Assembly: GCA_046483385.1 (NCBI GenBank) | Contig: JAWODG010000196.1 | Span: 1 to 7,735, forward strand | DNA from: B1Sed10-231 sp046483385 | GTDB lineage: Bacteria; Planctomycetota; Brocadiia; SM23-32 | Reading direction: 5' to 3' | DNA length: 7,735 bases | Shown: one piece after another, positions 7,492 to 7,735 of the stretch | How the letters are laid out: every line of letters begins with the position of its first letter | Numbering within the stretch: the first letter of the stretch is position 1 | Made by a program: the position numbers and the translations under genes | The notes under the pieces: generated by a model | Told to the model about the DNA's origin: nothing | Seen by the model: only the letters and a program-made list of their open reading frames with translations | The model's database searches: none

Positions 7492-7520
7492 ATACTATAC
7501 GCGAGAGCAGCATACGTCAA
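7492..7520 (-). promoter_or_regulatory. Probable promoter of the dprA-like gene
   Basis: On the minus strand, TTGACG (7520-7515) matches the -35 consensus at five of six positions. Two overlapping -10 options follow: TAGTAT (7497-7492) at the ideal 17-bp spacing, or TATAGT (7499-7494), a better match at only 15 bp. Either puts the RNA start near 7485, about 27 nt before ATG 7458. The A/T-rich patch stands out from the GC-rich surroundings. Confidence 0.55.
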
Positions 7521-7636
7521 GAAGGGAAGCTGACACAAAGCAGGCCCTTCTACCGAAGCAGCATCAGTTCGCCGCCGCCCAATGCGGCTGGTTGTTTGTG
7601 GCACAGGACTGAACTCGTGCGGCCTCCGGCGTCGCA

Positions 7637-7735
7637 TCAAGTAGCCTGCGATTGATAGAGTCGAATCAGCTCCGGGTAATCCTTCACGGGTAAGTGTTTA
7701 CCGTCTCCGTTTACTATAGGGCGCGGGTTGGGGGC
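7637..7735 (-). CDS. C-terminal end of an unrecognised protein (partial)
   Basis: The minus strand is open from the window edge at 7735 to TGA at 7639-7637, giving 32 residues that begin APNPRPIVNGDG and end LPVKDYPELIRLYQSQAT. The mix of proline-rich turn, polar residues and a closing amphipathic helix reads like a genuine protein end. It lies upstream of, and in the same direction as, the dprA-like gene, separated by 178 nt containing that gene's promoter. The family is not recognisable from this much. Local G+C is a little lower than in the central genes. The call is cautious because 32 codons can stay open by chance. Confidence 0.45.
   Translation of the reverse strand, partial: APNPRPIVNGDGKHLPVKDYPELIRLYQSQAT

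Noticed and set aside
7574..7588. GCCGC-CCAAT-GCGGC hairpin followed by a TTGTTT stretch, resembling a plus-strand terminator
   Set aside because: No plus-strand gene ends before it, the stem is only 5 bp, and on the minus strand the T-rich tail is missing.

Overview
The window is a GC-rich bacterial segment (roughly 65% G+C over most of its length). It carries two divergent gene groups, a lone gene facing the second group, and a compositionally foreign left end. The S20 ribosomal protein gene, sigma70-type -35/-10 boxes, Shine-Dalgarno sequences and the enzyme families point to a bacterium. The gene mix (Gfo/Idh/MocA oxidoreductase, MoxR ATPase, long TPR protein, divergent DprA) would suit an uncultured planctomycete-like or related PVC-type genome, but that placement is inference from style and not proof.

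Left half, minus strand (4593 down to 1): a tightly packed operon starts at a recognisable promoter near 4639-4667. It encodes a Gfo/Idh/MocA-type NAD(P) oxidoreductase, a MoxR-type AAA+ ATPase, a fumarylacetoacetate-hydrolase (FAH) family enzyme, and a mannitol-dehydrogenase-type (polyol-specific long-chain) dehydrogenase. Gaps are 6 nt, 17 nt and an 8-nt overlap. Three of the four look like sugar, polyol or sugar-acid catabolism. The MoxR ATPase is the odd member, since none of its usual DUF58 or VWA partners is visible.

Far left (1 to about 665): the dehydrogenase frame runs without a stop into the ATPase domain of a VirB4-type conjugation protein, with Walker A and Walker B motifs. G+C drops to about 50% and arginine codons change completely (24 of 26 CGN before the seam, 0 of 9 after it). 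This looks like a junction between two genomes. A metagenomic assembly chimera is the simplest explanation, and a real recombination or integration event is the alternative.

Centre (4594-4769): a short divergent control region holds two back-to-back promoters with a perfect 6-1-6 palindrome between their -35 boxes.

Right half: on the plus strand, a 450-residue TPR protein is followed 50 nt later by rpsT (ribosomal protein S20). Facing them on the minus strand is a divergent dprA-like gene with its own promoter at 7492-7520. At the right edge, the last 32 codons of an unrecognised minus-strand gene enter the window. No tRNA, rRNA, CRISPR array or insertion sequence was seen. No intergenic stretch exceeds 300 bases. 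No clearly new multi-gene system can be demonstrated; the best leads are the fusion seam, the MoxR gene inside a catabolic operon, and the non-canonical DprA.
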